Position numbers and translations under genes: made by a program. This document shows positions 14,692 through 22,004 of a DNA stretch of 31,166 bases, piece after piece. This DNA comes from a virus. The notes beneath the pieces were generated by a model. The model worked only from the letters and a program-made list of their open reading frames with translations. It did not search any database and had not been told where the DNA came from. Position 1 is the stretch's first letter. Every line of letters starts with the position of its first letter. The stretch spans positions 1 to 31,166 of the IMG/VR virus record IMGVR_UViG_3300030388_001434, one strand, 5' to 3'.

Positions 14692-15992
14692 TATGAAATT
14701 CTCCAAGCAATATCACCTGATGATTTGCTTAATTCAGTTAATCCCCATACCAAGGCATCAAGCCTATCGGGGGAGGGTTTTGGCCTGTCACCTGTGTAAG
14801 TACACATCTGCTCTTCTAGCTCTGGATAAATTCCAATGTGGTGGACTTTGCCTTGCTCGTATAACGCTGATATTGGCTCCGCTCTAAGCATCTTTCCTCT
14901 ACTAGCATGAACCGATCTATACTTGCAGTTTACATCAACGCTTCTAATTAGACTCTCAACTAAATCACCGCCATTGTTAACTTCCGCAACGATCAGGTTA
15001 GCTTGCCATGTGTGATAAAGCTCTACAGAGAGCCTTGCCCAATCGTTTGGAGTATAGACACCAGAACGATCATCTAACAGATAATACTTCTTCTCAGCGT
15101 CTTTTCCTACTACAACAATCCCTGACTCGTCAGAATCAGCGTTAGCAGTAACCGCTGGGTCAACCGCTACAATTATTTTAGTGAACTCTGGCTTAGTGTC
15201 TCTCGGCAACCTGCAAGCGTCTATCATGCTGTGATTCCATAGCGCCCCTTCTAAGTTATCAAGCACTTCCGCATAGAGTTCCTGCCTACCCAGCGCAGTC
15301 CCTTCATACTTTTCTTTTAGCATGGCCAGCGTAGATGCCGCTAAGTTATCGGAGTTCTCAAAGGTGTTACCTGTAGTAACTACCACATCCTTTCTATCTA
15401 GCAACTTACGGATGAGAGGCGTGGGTTTGGGTGTGGTGGTAATGATGCACTTGGGGTTCTCACCTAGACGTAAGCCAAACATTAGCTGGTCAAAGGCTTC
15501 TGGGTATCTCCATGCCGCAAGCTCATCACACCAAGCTCTGTGAAACTGTGGACCTCGTAAACGCTCTGGCTCAGTAGCAGAAAACCCATAAATTATAGAG
15601 CCATTAAACAAGCGTATTTCAGATGCAGATGAATTGTAACCCTGACCCCTACCCTTGAGCATACACTCCTCTGGGCAGGTTTTTAGTATCCCTGACACCC
15701 CGCCAAAGGCAACCCTTCTAATATCTCCAAACGTAGGAGCTAGGACGGCTACCTGAACATTTGGATTTCTAAGAGCGTAAAGCAACGCATCGGATGCCCC
15801 TGTTCTAGTCTTACCCCACCCTCTGCCAGCAAGGATGAGCCATATATTCCAATCACCAACTGGAGTTAGTTGAGTCGGCCTAGCTGTAGATAGCCAATCA
15901 GTGTAGAGACTTGCTACCGCCTTGTGACTTTGCGTTCGCAAGCTCGTCAAGTTGGTCCATAACTCGGTGGAAGGCTTCTGGATTGCTGACAT
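14691..15992 (-). CDS. terL: Terminase large subunit
   Basis: 433 residues; the ATP-driven DNA packaging motor with nuclease. Walker A 'LAGRGWGKTRTG' (about 54-65), Walker B with the catalytic pair Asp-Glu at 156-157 in 'HRAWCDELAAW', coupling motif 'CIITTTPKP' (182-190), and an RNase H-fold nuclease with Asp278 in 'IIVAVDPAV' plus a late acidic residue in 'SPDRLDALVWGL'. It resembles the Terminase_6/GTA-type group. The ATG at 15992 overlaps the small terminase gene by 95 bases; AAAGG upstream supports it, but a TTG start nearer the small-terminase stop cannot be excluded. Confidence 0.95.
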   Translation of the reverse strand: MSAIQKPSTELWTNLTSLRTQSHKAVASLYTDWLSTARPTQLTPVGDWNIWLILAGRGWGKTRTGASDALLYALRNPNVQVAVLAPTFGDIRRVAFGGVSGILKTCPEECMLKGRGQGYNSSASEIRLFNGSIIYGFSATEPERLRGPQFHRAWCDELAAWRYPEAFDQLMFGLRLGENPKCIITTTPKPTPLIRKLLDRKDVVVTTGNTFENSDNLAASTLAMLKEKYEGTALGRQELYAEVLDNLEGALWNHSMIDACRLPRDTKPEFTKIIVAVDPAVTANADSDESGIVVVGKDAEKKYYLLDDRSGVYTPNDWARLSVELYHTWQANLIVAEVNNGGDLVESLIRSVDVNCKYRSVHASRGKMLRAEPISALYEQGKVHHIGIYPELEEQMCTYTGDRPKPSPDRLDALVWGLTELSKSSGDIAWRIS

Positions 15993-16458
15993 TTGCGGAT
16001 ACCTTTGAAATTTCCTGCGCTTCGCCTAGTGCGAGTTTCCCAAGTTTTTGGGCGTTCTGTGCAACGTGAGAAGCCGCCTGTAGCTCTTGCATAGATATAG
16101 CCTCAACAGCGGGGTTGTTAGCTTCTGCTTGATAAGCCTTTTGTAGCTTTCGGCCTACCCTACCTAATAGTGCTTGAGCTATCTGGATGGCCGTATCGTC
16201 TAGCCTTTTGCTGTCAGACACCATTCGCTCAACCCTATCAGCATCAACCTTCTCTTGAATGTCTGTCTGAACTTGGTTTTTCTGGCCTTGCCAGTTCTCA
16301 TCGGATGAGTAGCTGTAAAGGGTAGTGCTGGATACCCCATGCTTTATTACTAGAGCCTTCATAGTTGGGTACTGTCTCACACCCTCCTCGTTAGTTACTC
16401 CATGAACAAACTCATCTCTAATCGCTAGTTTTAAATCTTCTGTTAACTTGATTGCCAT
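15898..16458 (-). CDS. Putative terminase small subunit
   Basis: 186 residues. The N-terminus carries a helix-turn-helix-like segment: 'YPTMKALVIKHGVSSTTLYS' followed by 'YSSDENWQGQK', as in small terminases that recognise the packaging site. The rest is helical with a long amphipathic stretch ('AIQIAQALLGRVGRKLQKAY'). It lies directly before and overlaps the large terminase, the usual order. The gene starts 4 bases after the IbrB-like gene, linking packaging to the modification-type cluster. Confidence 0.8.
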   Translation of the reverse strand: MAIKLTEDLKLAIRDEFVHGVTNEEGVRQYPTMKALVIKHGVSSTTLYSYSSDENWQGQKNQVQTDIQEKVDADRVERMVSDSKRLDDTAIQIAQALLGRVGRKLQKAYQAEANNPAVEAISMQELQAASHVAQNAQKLGKLALGEAQEISKVSANVSNPEAFHRVMDQLDELANAKSQGGSKSLH

Positions 16459-16462
16459 ATGC

Positions 16463-17044
16463 TTAACCGTTACCGTTATTTTCTATCTTTTCCGAATCTT
16501 TAAATTCTTTCTTAATTCGTATCTGGTGTTTTGTTACCCATGCTTTGTTATATTCGGTATCTGCAAAGAGCTTAGAGAATCCAGTGATATGCTTTAACCT
16601 AAGCAACTCATCAGGTTCCATCCCTAAGTGGTTACATACCTCTTCATCCTTCCAACCGTTATCAAGCATAGAGAATACCATACTGGACATGCCACTTACT
16701 GAGTGCTGTCCCCTTGCCCTATTGTGCCTAACTGTAGCGGCCATTCTTTCATTAATATCTTTCTTGATTACAACTATTGGAACCCTACCTTGAGTGGTGT
16801 CAAATATATCCTTGTTGTTCTTACAGGTAAAGTATCTGTGGAAGCCGTCAACAATCACATACTTCTTTTTTTCTTCATCGTAGATTGTAACTATAGGCTG
16901 TGTATAACCATCGTGCTTGATTGAGGTATGTAGCAATTTCATCTCTTGCCCTGCAACTGAGTTAGGGTTGTAGTCGTTTGGCTCTACGTCATCAACAGAA
17001 ACCCATAAAACATCGCTAATTGGTTGGTTTGGTATATCACTCAT
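16463..17044 (-). CDS. IbrB-like ParB/Srx-domain protein
   Basis: 193 residues. A ParB N-terminal (ParB/sulfiredoxin) fold is visible: 'VDDVEPNDYNPNSVAG', 'HDGYTQPIVTIYDEEKKK', 'YVIVDGFHRYF' (the nucleotide-binding box), then 'TVRHNRARGQHS' and a helical part with 'DGWKDEEVCNHLGMEPDE'-like HTH character. IbrB, first described with IbrA as an activator of eib genes in E. coli, has this domain, and the two are encoded together. Here it overlaps the IbrA-like gene by 8 bases. ParB-fold phage proteins can be NTPases or nucleases; the substrate is unknown. Confidence 0.8.
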   Translation of the reverse strand: MSDIPNQPISDVLWVSVDDVEPNDYNPNSVAGQEMKLLHTSIKHDGYTQPIVTIYDEEKKKYVIVDGFHRYFTCKNNKDIFDTTQGRVPIVVIKKDINERMAATVRHNRARGQHSVSGMSSMVFSMLDNGWKDEEVCNHLGMEPDELLRLKHITGFSKLFADTEYNKAWVTKHQIRIKKEFKDSEKIENNGNG

Positions 17045-18215
17045 GGGTAGTGCCTCTCTGATGTGGCTTTATGAACCTAAGGTCTCTCTCTGGACGATTC
17101 CAGTTTATTTCTAACCCCCTTTTGAATTTAAGAAAATTAATTGTTTCTGGTCTACCAAGAAAGTTGGATATTTTTGCAAACTCAAAATCATTGGCAAGTA
17201 TCCCTAGTATCTGGGTTTTGTACATTTCATGGATGTTATTCATATCACTAAACTTTCCATCCATCCATAAATGCTTTTTCTCTAGCTTTTTCCTTATGCC
17301 ATCATCTTGTATTAGATTGTCGCAAAGGTGGTCTCTGTACTCCCTCCAATCTTTAAACATAAACGGCAACTCATTAGCCCTAAACATTTCATTTTTTTTC
17401 ATATGCTTAGTTTGATTAATGCCTTTAAGTCTTTTAGTTAACGCATTCCAAGTGTCACCCTCTAGCTCATGCAAATAAAATAACTGATCTACAGCCGTTT
17501 CATGGTGAAGGTTGCTCACCCGCATTTTTATTGGGGCTATCCCATACCTATAAAACTCGTCATATATTTTGCAGTAATCCCAACTGTGGTCGTGAATTGC
17601 TTTCCAAATATCGGTATAGCTCCAATCATACAAAGGATAGAAAACATAATGGCCTTGCTTCTCATCGTAGACCTTGCCATAGGTTATATCTTTATAGGTA
17701 GCCCCATTAGTCAAACCTGCTCGTCTGTTTGGGCTTTCCTCTGCTCTGACACCCCCTAGTAAAGCAACTGACTTACCCTTGTAATGCTTTGCCAGATACT
17801 TGGGAAACATATTATAAAAGCGATCAGTACCGTAAGTATTTTCTTTGATGCTTATAGGGTCTTTCTCCCTCATGTGTTCTTCATTTAAATCCCAGCAGTT
17901 CAACCAAGGGTAATCCATAGTGGTCGCATTAAATAATTTGATAGGCACCTGTAGCCAGTGAGGGGTCACTTCGTCGCGGTACATGACCCTTTTAACGTAA
18001 TCAACAACAGCTTGCCACTCGGCCTCTTGGTCAAGCATCATCACTGTAAGGGGTAATTTGCCCTCTTTCTCAGCAACTAACAGCGCCATTTCAAGCGTTA
18101 CGGTGCTATCTTTGCCCCCACTAAAGCTAACTACCACTTCATCAAACTCTCGGAACAAGAAAGTAATTCTTTCAATGGCTTGGTCAAATACGTTATCTTT
18201 TAGAAAAATTTTCAT
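17037..18215 (-). CDS. IbrA-like PP-loop enzyme (PAPS reductase/ATP pyrophosphatase family)
   Basis: 392 residues. The PP-loop 'VVSFSGGKDSTVTLEM' (about 29-44) binds ATP as in PAPS reductases and thiolation enzymes; 'ALLGGVRAEESPNRRAG' and 'YPLYDWSYTDIWKAIHDHSW' are typical of the IbrA (DUF3440-type) subgroup. The C-terminal 120 residues are helical and basic, unlike classical CysH, and no CysH-type C-terminal catalytic Cys motif is seen. It overlaps the second methyltransferase-like gene by 4 bases and the ParB-like gene by 8. Members could adenylylate and sulfur-modify a nucleic acid or act as regulators; the phage role is open. Confidence 0.85.
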   Translation of the reverse strand: MKIFLKDNVFDQAIERITFLFREFDEVVVSFSGGKDSTVTLEMALLVAEKEGKLPLTVMMLDQEAEWQAVVDYVKRVMYRDEVTPHWLQVPIKLFNATTMDYPWLNCWDLNEEHMREKDPISIKENTYGTDRFYNMFPKYLAKHYKGKSVALLGGVRAEESPNRRAGLTNGATYKDITYGKVYDEKQGHYVFYPLYDWSYTDIWKAIHDHSWDYCKIYDEFYRYGIAPIKMRVSNLHHETAVDQLFYLHELEGDTWNALTKRLKGINQTKHMKKNEMFRANELPFMFKDWREYRDHLCDNLIQDDGIRKKLEKKHLWMDGKFSDMNNIHEMYKTQILGILANDFEFAKISNFLGRPETINFLKFKRGLEINWNRPERDLRFIKPHQRGTTHE

Positions 18216-18802
18216 AGTTTATTCATTTGTCCTGAAATAACCGTAATACACTTTCCATCATAGTCTGATGCCACAAACCTTTGGCCTCCACCTATCATAA
18301 AATTTTTAACTGGATAGCCATATCCGCAAGTAAAATCACCTAGGCATTTATACCTAGAGCCAAGTCTTTGGCAGATAAGTTCTGTTGATGAGAGTAGAGT
18401 CGGGTTTTCATCATTCCAGACACCCATTGAAACCACATCACCATTTAAAGTAGTCTCTACAATCACATCTGGACTTGGCAACTTTGCTAGGTTTGTTGCA
18501 CTCATAATAAGATATATTGGCTTAGTCCACTCAAGTAGAATTTTAGATACGGCTTCAATTAAATCGTTAAATTTTATATCCTCTATACCAGCCCGCTCAT
18601 TAAAAACCTTTAATCCACTAGGAGCGTAAGGAGGCTCAGAATACAAAATGTCACATTCATTAAAATCAACTGCTAAACCGTCAGATACAAAATCATGCTT
18701 CAACATAATTCCATTGTGATGCTCAACCCTAGCGGTCTCTTTTATCCCTTTGTAGGTAACAGATCTGTTCTTCAAAGCCGTATGATAAAACACTACTTGC
18801 AA
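18212..18802 (-). CDS. Methyltransferase-like protein with EPPY motif
   Basis: 196 residues. Near residue 56 'CDILYSEPPYAPSG' replaces the usual D/N-PP-Y/W of amino-methyltransferases with EPPY, and toward the C-terminus 'LGDFTCGYGYPVKNFMIGGG' resembles the AdoMet-binding FxGxG motif. The motif order (PPY first, glycine loop late) equals that of the neighbouring DPPW protein. Glu in place of Asp may change or abolish methyl transfer. It overlaps its neighbours by 10 and 4 bases. Likely DNA-directed; activity uncertain. Confidence 0.65.
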   Translation of the reverse strand: MQVVFYHTALKNRSVTYKGIKETARVEHHNGIMLKHDFVSDGLAVDFNECDILYSEPPYAPSGLKVFNERAGIEDIKFNDLIEAVSKILLEWTKPIYLIMSATNLAKLPSPDVIVETTLNGDVVSMGVWNDENPTLLSSTELICQRLGSRYKCLGDFTCGYGYPVKNFMIGGGQRFVASDYDGKCITVISGQMNKL

Positions 18803-19428
18803 TCCTTACTCAATCTAGCGATTGTTTTTTCTAATCGCTTTTCGTTTAGCTCATTACCGTAAAATATCAATCCCTTATCAACTGTTGCTTGAGCTGTATA
18901 TCCCATACCACACATAGGGTCTAATACCGATTCCGCATCTTTAGGAAGCAAGTAATTAAAAATAAAACTGACCAGCTTCTGCCCCCTTAGTTCATAGCAT
19001 TTTTCAGTAAAATAAGCCTCGTCAGGCATTTTGAAGGTGCCGCTTTTGGATATAATATGAACATCTAAAGGCAACAGTTTGGCCGCAGACCCATACCGTG
19101 ACGTGTAAACACCGTGATGTGTAAATCCTGACTCTTTGCAGACAGAAATAACATCTGACCTCCAGCCTACTCCGTACTCAATTACAGCCAGATCTTTTAT
19201 GTTTTTATATGCCATATTAAAATAAAAAGGCAAAAACTCCGCATAATCAATGTCAGATTTCTCTCTGCCTGTGTGTCTTTTGTTGATGGTTTGCCAGTAC
19301 CGAAGATTTCCCTGCCCCCAAGGAGGGTCGCTATATAAAAAATCAGCTTGAAATCCACTCATTAGGATATCAATTCCGTTCATTACGTCTGATCGCTGAA
19401 CCTTATGCTTTCCTATTTTAGTAATCAT
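18793..19428 (-). CDS. DNA amino-methyltransferase-like protein (DPPW)
   Basis: 211 residues. Catalytic motif IV 'FLYSDPPWGQGNLRYW' (about 30-45) and AdoMet motif I 'VLDPMCGMGYTAQATV' (about 168-183), followed by 'IFYGNELNEKRLEKT', as in N6-adenine/N4-cytosine methyltransferases with motif IV before motif I. No separate target-recognition domain is obvious, so specificity may come from the neighbouring ParB-like protein or be relaxed. It starts 3 bases after the preceding gene. Probable role: protecting phage DNA from restriction or adding the first step of a larger modification. Confidence 0.78.
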   Translation of the reverse strand: MITKIGKHKVQRSDVMNGIDILMSGFQADFLYSDPPWGQGNLRYWQTINKRHTGREKSDIDYAEFLPFYFNMAYKNIKDLAVIEYGVGWRSDVISVCKESGFTHHGVYTSRYGSAAKLLPLDVHIISKSGTFKMPDEAYFTEKCYELRGQKLVSFIFNYLLPKDAESVLDPMCGMGYTAQATVDKGLIFYGNELNEKRLEKTIARLSKDCK

Positions 19429-19431
19429 ATT

Positions 19432-19713
19432 TTACTCCGTCGGCTTTCTGTTTATAAGGATTGTCTCAGATACAGGCGCACCCATAGTCCAATATTTATA
19501 CCCATCAAAATTAAAACAAATATAAGGCCATCCACGAAACTTCTCTTCTATTCCATATTTTCTAATTAAAATAACGCTCTCTTCAAAGGCTTCTGGGAAC
19601 TTCCAGCTCTTTTTTAAGGTGTAATAGTGAGGATTTTTTGGCATCGTTTTGGCAAAAATCCACCTCTGGAGATGAAGCCTATTTGATAAATCTTCTTGAG
19701 ATTTAGATTCCAT
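19432..19713 (-). CDS. Conserved small phage protein of the ParB/methyltransferase cluster
   Basis: 93 residues from the ATG at 19713, which overlaps the ParB-like gene by 11 bases; a longer frame exists upstream but would lie wholly inside that gene. The C-terminal half, 'FRGWPYICFNFDGYKYWTMG' and then APVSETILINR, is a recognisable motif of a small protein often encoded with phage ParB and methyltransferase genes. N-terminal part: 'HYYTLKKSWKFPEAFEESVI'. Function unknown; an accessory to the modification cluster is inferred from context. Confidence 0.65.
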   Translation of the reverse strand: MESKSQEDLSNRLHLQRWIFAKTMPKNPHYYTLKKSWKFPEAFEESVILIRKYGIEEKFRGWPYICFNFDGYKYWTMGAPVSETILINRKPTE

Positions 19714-20281
19714 CAAACGTAAAGCTCTCTGCACAATACGGACACATAACCTCAGTCCCTTGAGCGGAGCGATCACCTGTCAACTTATCCATATTTGCGC
19801 TCATTGAATCTTGAGTTTTTGAAATATCCCCTGCGTTAATATCAGAATAAGAGGTTGTCGGATTCATATTTGGCTCAAAATCTAAGGAAATGTTTTCATC
19901 AAAACCAATTAAATCAAGACTAAAGCCTGAACTATTGATCTCTTTAAGCTCCGCAAAATACAAAGAGCTATCCCACTCACTACCCTCTGACAACTTATTG
20001 TCCGCAATGACGTACGCCTTTTTCTGAGTATCTGACCAGCCTTTTGCCGTTATACATGGGACTGTTTCCATTCCCAAAGATTTAGCCGCAAACAAACGAC
20101 CATGCCCCGCAAGCACAACTTGCTTCTCATCAATCAATATGGGGACTGTGAAACCCCATTCTCGGATGCTATTTGCAATCTGAATTATTTGCTCATTTGA
20201 GTGAATGTTAGGATTTCTGTCATAAGGAATTAAGCTGTCAACAGCAACTTCTGTCATATCTTTGGCGTGAATTGTAGTCAT
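19703..20281 (-). CDS. ParB-domain protein with C-terminal CPYC motif
   Basis: 192 residues. ParB N-terminal fold: 'DSLIPYDRNPNIHSNEQI', 'GFTVPILIDEKQVVLAGHGR' with the GHGR nucleotide box (59-62), then LFAAKSLG and a linker 'AYVIADNKLSEGSEWD' typical of phage ParB-methyltransferase systems. The C-terminus ends with CPYCAESF, half of a zinc knuckle. It heads the leftward operon and probably acts with the methyltransferases encoded next, for example by guiding them to DNA. A weak TACAAT -10 (20311-20316, minus) lies upstream. Confidence 0.82.
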   Translation of the reverse strand: MTTIHAKDMTEVAVDSLIPYDRNPNIHSNEQIIQIANSIREWGFTVPILIDEKQVVLAGHGRLFAAKSLGMETVPCITAKGWSDTQKKAYVIADNKLSEGSEWDSSLYFAELKEINSSGFSLDLIGFDENISLDFEPNMNPTTSYSDINAGDISKTQDSMSANMDKLTGDRSAQGTEVMCPYCAESFTFDGI

Positions 20282-20360
20282 CTGACACTCTTTTTGTAAG
20301 TCAAAAACACATTGTACATCATGGATTGCGGAGAGAAAAGCCCGAAACGAATAAAAAAAC

Positions 20361-20373
20361 GCACAATATGTGC
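20361..20373. promoter_or_regulatory. Candidate operator palindrome between divergent operons
   Basis: GCACA-ATA-TGTGC, a perfect 5-bp inverted repeat around 3 bases, in the 185-base divergent gap between the ParB-like and amidoligase genes, 19 bases before the -35 of the rightward promoter. Its size fits a small dimeric repressor. Confidence 0.4.
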
Positions 20374-20392
20374 AATTAATTCTCAGTAAAGG

Positions 20393-20420
20393 TTGTTTAT
20401 AATACTAAACTCTGTATAAT
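20393..20420 (+). promoter_or_regulatory. Promoter of the amidoligase operon
   Basis: TTGTTT (20393-20398), 16-base spacer, TATAAT (20415-20420) preceded by TG and followed by AAAT. The leader contains ATAAAAGGTG as at the other related promoters. Confidence 0.7.
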
Positions 20421-20466
20421 AAATTATGTAGAGAGAAAGAAACCAACCCATAAAAGGTGCTTGAAA

Positions 20467-21495
20467 ATGTTAAATTTACCAGTAATTAGCAACAAGAGTT
20501 TCGGAATTGAAGTTGAGTTTGTTGGCGCTTGCCCTAGGCACGTTGCCCAAGTTATAAACAGCCTTGAGGGTGTTGAATGTTCTTATGCTGGCTACACTCA
20601 CCTTACAACTAGCTACTGGAAAGTTGTCTACGATGGCTCTTTAAGCGGTGTTCGCGGCCATGCTGGTGAGCTGGTTAGCCCAATTCTTAACGGTGTTGAG
20701 GGTGTTAGAGAGTTAGAGCGTGTAATTGAGGCGCTCAATTCTGTAGAAGGCGTTACTGTAAACCGTAGCTGTGGTTTGCACGTTCATTTAGATTGCCGTG
20801 AAATGAACATTAACGAAATCAAAACTACCTATGAGCGGTACTCAAACCATGAAGAGCAAATTGATCTTTGTATGCCCCGCTCTCGCAGAGGAAGCCCTCG
20901 CTGGTGTGCCAGCACTGCAAGCGTAAAGAACGCTGTTAAACGCGCAACGTGTAAGCCTAACGCGGCTAGAGCCGCAGAGCGTTACTACAAAGTAAACCTC
21001 ACTAACATAGCCAGCAGAGGCTCTATTGAGTTTCGCCAGCATAGCGGAACAACTGAGTTCAAGAAAATTGTGAACTGGCTTTCTTTCCTAATGCAGTTTG
21101 TTGAGAGTAGCATCCAGATGGCTGGCTCAACAGCGGTCAAGCCTAGTGCATGGTATGCACAGCTTAAAACTTTAGTAGGAAAGTGGGGCGGTGATTTTAG
21201 TTATAGCAAGTCTACTAGGAGCTGGAATGTTGTTAAAAACGGAGTCTTAGTAACTAGGCTGTCTAATTGCCAAATCTCAGAGCTATATGTTAGCGGTTCT
21301 GCAATGAAAGCAAAAGGTTTGCGCCCATTGCACCAGTTAGAGAACCTGCTAGAAGTATACGGCCTCCCTTACTCTGAGCTTATGGCCGCTGTAAGCAACC
21401 CTGTTACAGTCTCAGAAAATGATCAAGGCGTTTACCACGGCATAACTACCCAAATCCAAGATTACCTGAGAGAGCGCCAAGAAGAGCTTTCTTAA
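20467..21495 (+). CDS. Amidoligase-family (COOH-NH2 ligase, glutamine synthetase-like) enzyme
   Basis: 342 residues from the ATG at 20467 (AAGGTG 7 bases upstream; an in-frame TTG at 20461 is too close to that site). Amidoligase_2 motifs are present in order: 'FGIEVEFVG' (12-20), 'DGSLSGVRGHAGELVSPIL' (56-74), 'SCGLHVHLDC' (101-110), 'ERYYKVNL' (about 176) and 'GSIEFRQHSGT' (about 189). These correspond to the metal/ATP-binding Glu, His and Arg residues of the glutamine synthetase fold. The family is predicted to join carboxylates and amines into amide or peptide links. Its partner gene downstream is a gamma-glutamylcyclotransferase, so a gamma-glutamyl-type bond is a plausible product. Confidence 0.88.
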   Translation: MLNLPVISNKSFGIEVEFVGACPRHVAQVINSLEGVECSYAGYTHLTTSYWKVVYDGSLSGVRGHAGELVSPILNGVEGVRELERVIEALNSVEGVTVNRSCGLHVHLDCREMNINEIKTTYERYSNHEEQIDLCMPRSRRGSPRWCASTASVKNAVKRATCKPNAARAAERYYKVNLTNIASRGSIEFRQHSGTTEFKKIVNWLSFLMQFVESSIQMAGSTAVKPSAWYAQLKTLVGKWGGDFSYSKSTRSWNVVKNGVLVTRLSNCQISELYVSGSAMKAKGLRPLHQLENLLEVYGLPYSELMAAVSNPVTVSENDQGVYHGITTQIQDYLRERQEELS

Positions 21496-21530
21496 ACCCA
21501 AATTAAACAACCCAAAAAGGAAATATCAAG

Positions 21531-21962
21531 ATGAATACAATAACTGAATACTTATATGGGGCTTATGGCTCCAACCTTAACAAAGACCAGATGGAGTTCA
21601 GATGCAAGAACGCTACGCCTGTGAAAAGCTATACGCTGAAGGGACACGCGCTAAAATTTAGAGGGGTTGCCGATGTAGAGGTATCTACAGATGGAAGCTC
21701 TGTTCCACTAGGATTGTGGAAGATAACAAAAGATTGTGAAAAGAGCCTTGATAGATACGAAGGATACCCTAACCTGTACGTTAAAAAGTTTATTGAGACA
21801 GAGCATGGCTTAGTTATGATTTACATTATGCGAAACCAAGATAGCCTATACCCACCCTCCAACTACTACCTTGACGGAATTGCTACAGGATATTATGATT
21901 TCTCGCTAGACAACAGAAAGCTCAAAGATGCTGTTACAGATAGTTATTTAAACCAGCAATAA
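21531..21962 (+). CDS. Gamma-glutamylcyclotransferase-like protein (AIG2/GGCT fold)
   Basis: 143 residues. The fold signature 'YGAYGSNLNKDQM' (9-21) binds the gamma-glutamyl group, and Glu77 in 'LDRYEGYPNLYVKKF' is the expected catalytic acid. These enzymes release 5-oxoproline from gamma-glutamyl amines or peptides. AAGGA lies upstream, and the gene starts 35 bases after the amidoligase stop, so the two form one transcription unit ended by a strong terminator. In amidoligase gene clusters GGCT proteins are thought to reverse or trim the amide bond. The cellular target (peptidoglycan, polyamine or protein tag) cannot be read here. Confidence 0.85.
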   Translation: MNTITEYLYGAYGSNLNKDQMEFRCKNATPVKSYTLKGHALKFRGVADVEVSTDGSSVPLGLWKITKDCEKSLDRYEGYPNLYVKKFIETEHGLVMIYIMRNQDSLYPPSNYYLDGIATGYYDFSLDNRKLKDAVTDSYLNQQ

Positions 21963-21969
21963 AACCAAA

Positions 21970-22001
21970 CCCCACTAGCTGACTACTAAGTGGGGTTTTT
22001 T
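21970..22001 (+). terminator. Rho-independent terminator of the amidoligase operon
   Basis: CCCCACT (21970-21976) pairs with AGTGGGG (21989-21995), followed by TTTTTT and further T-rich sequence. It lies 7 bases after the GGCT stop; the opposite strand also ends in a T-rich tract. Confidence 0.85.
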
Positions 22002-22004
22002 CTC

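Noticed and set aside
17037-18215. Canonical assimilatory PAPS reductase (CysH) or DndC
   Set aside because: The PP-loop is present, but the C-terminal CysH motif is absent, no other dnd genes are seen, and the sequence and ParB partner fit the IbrA subgroup better.
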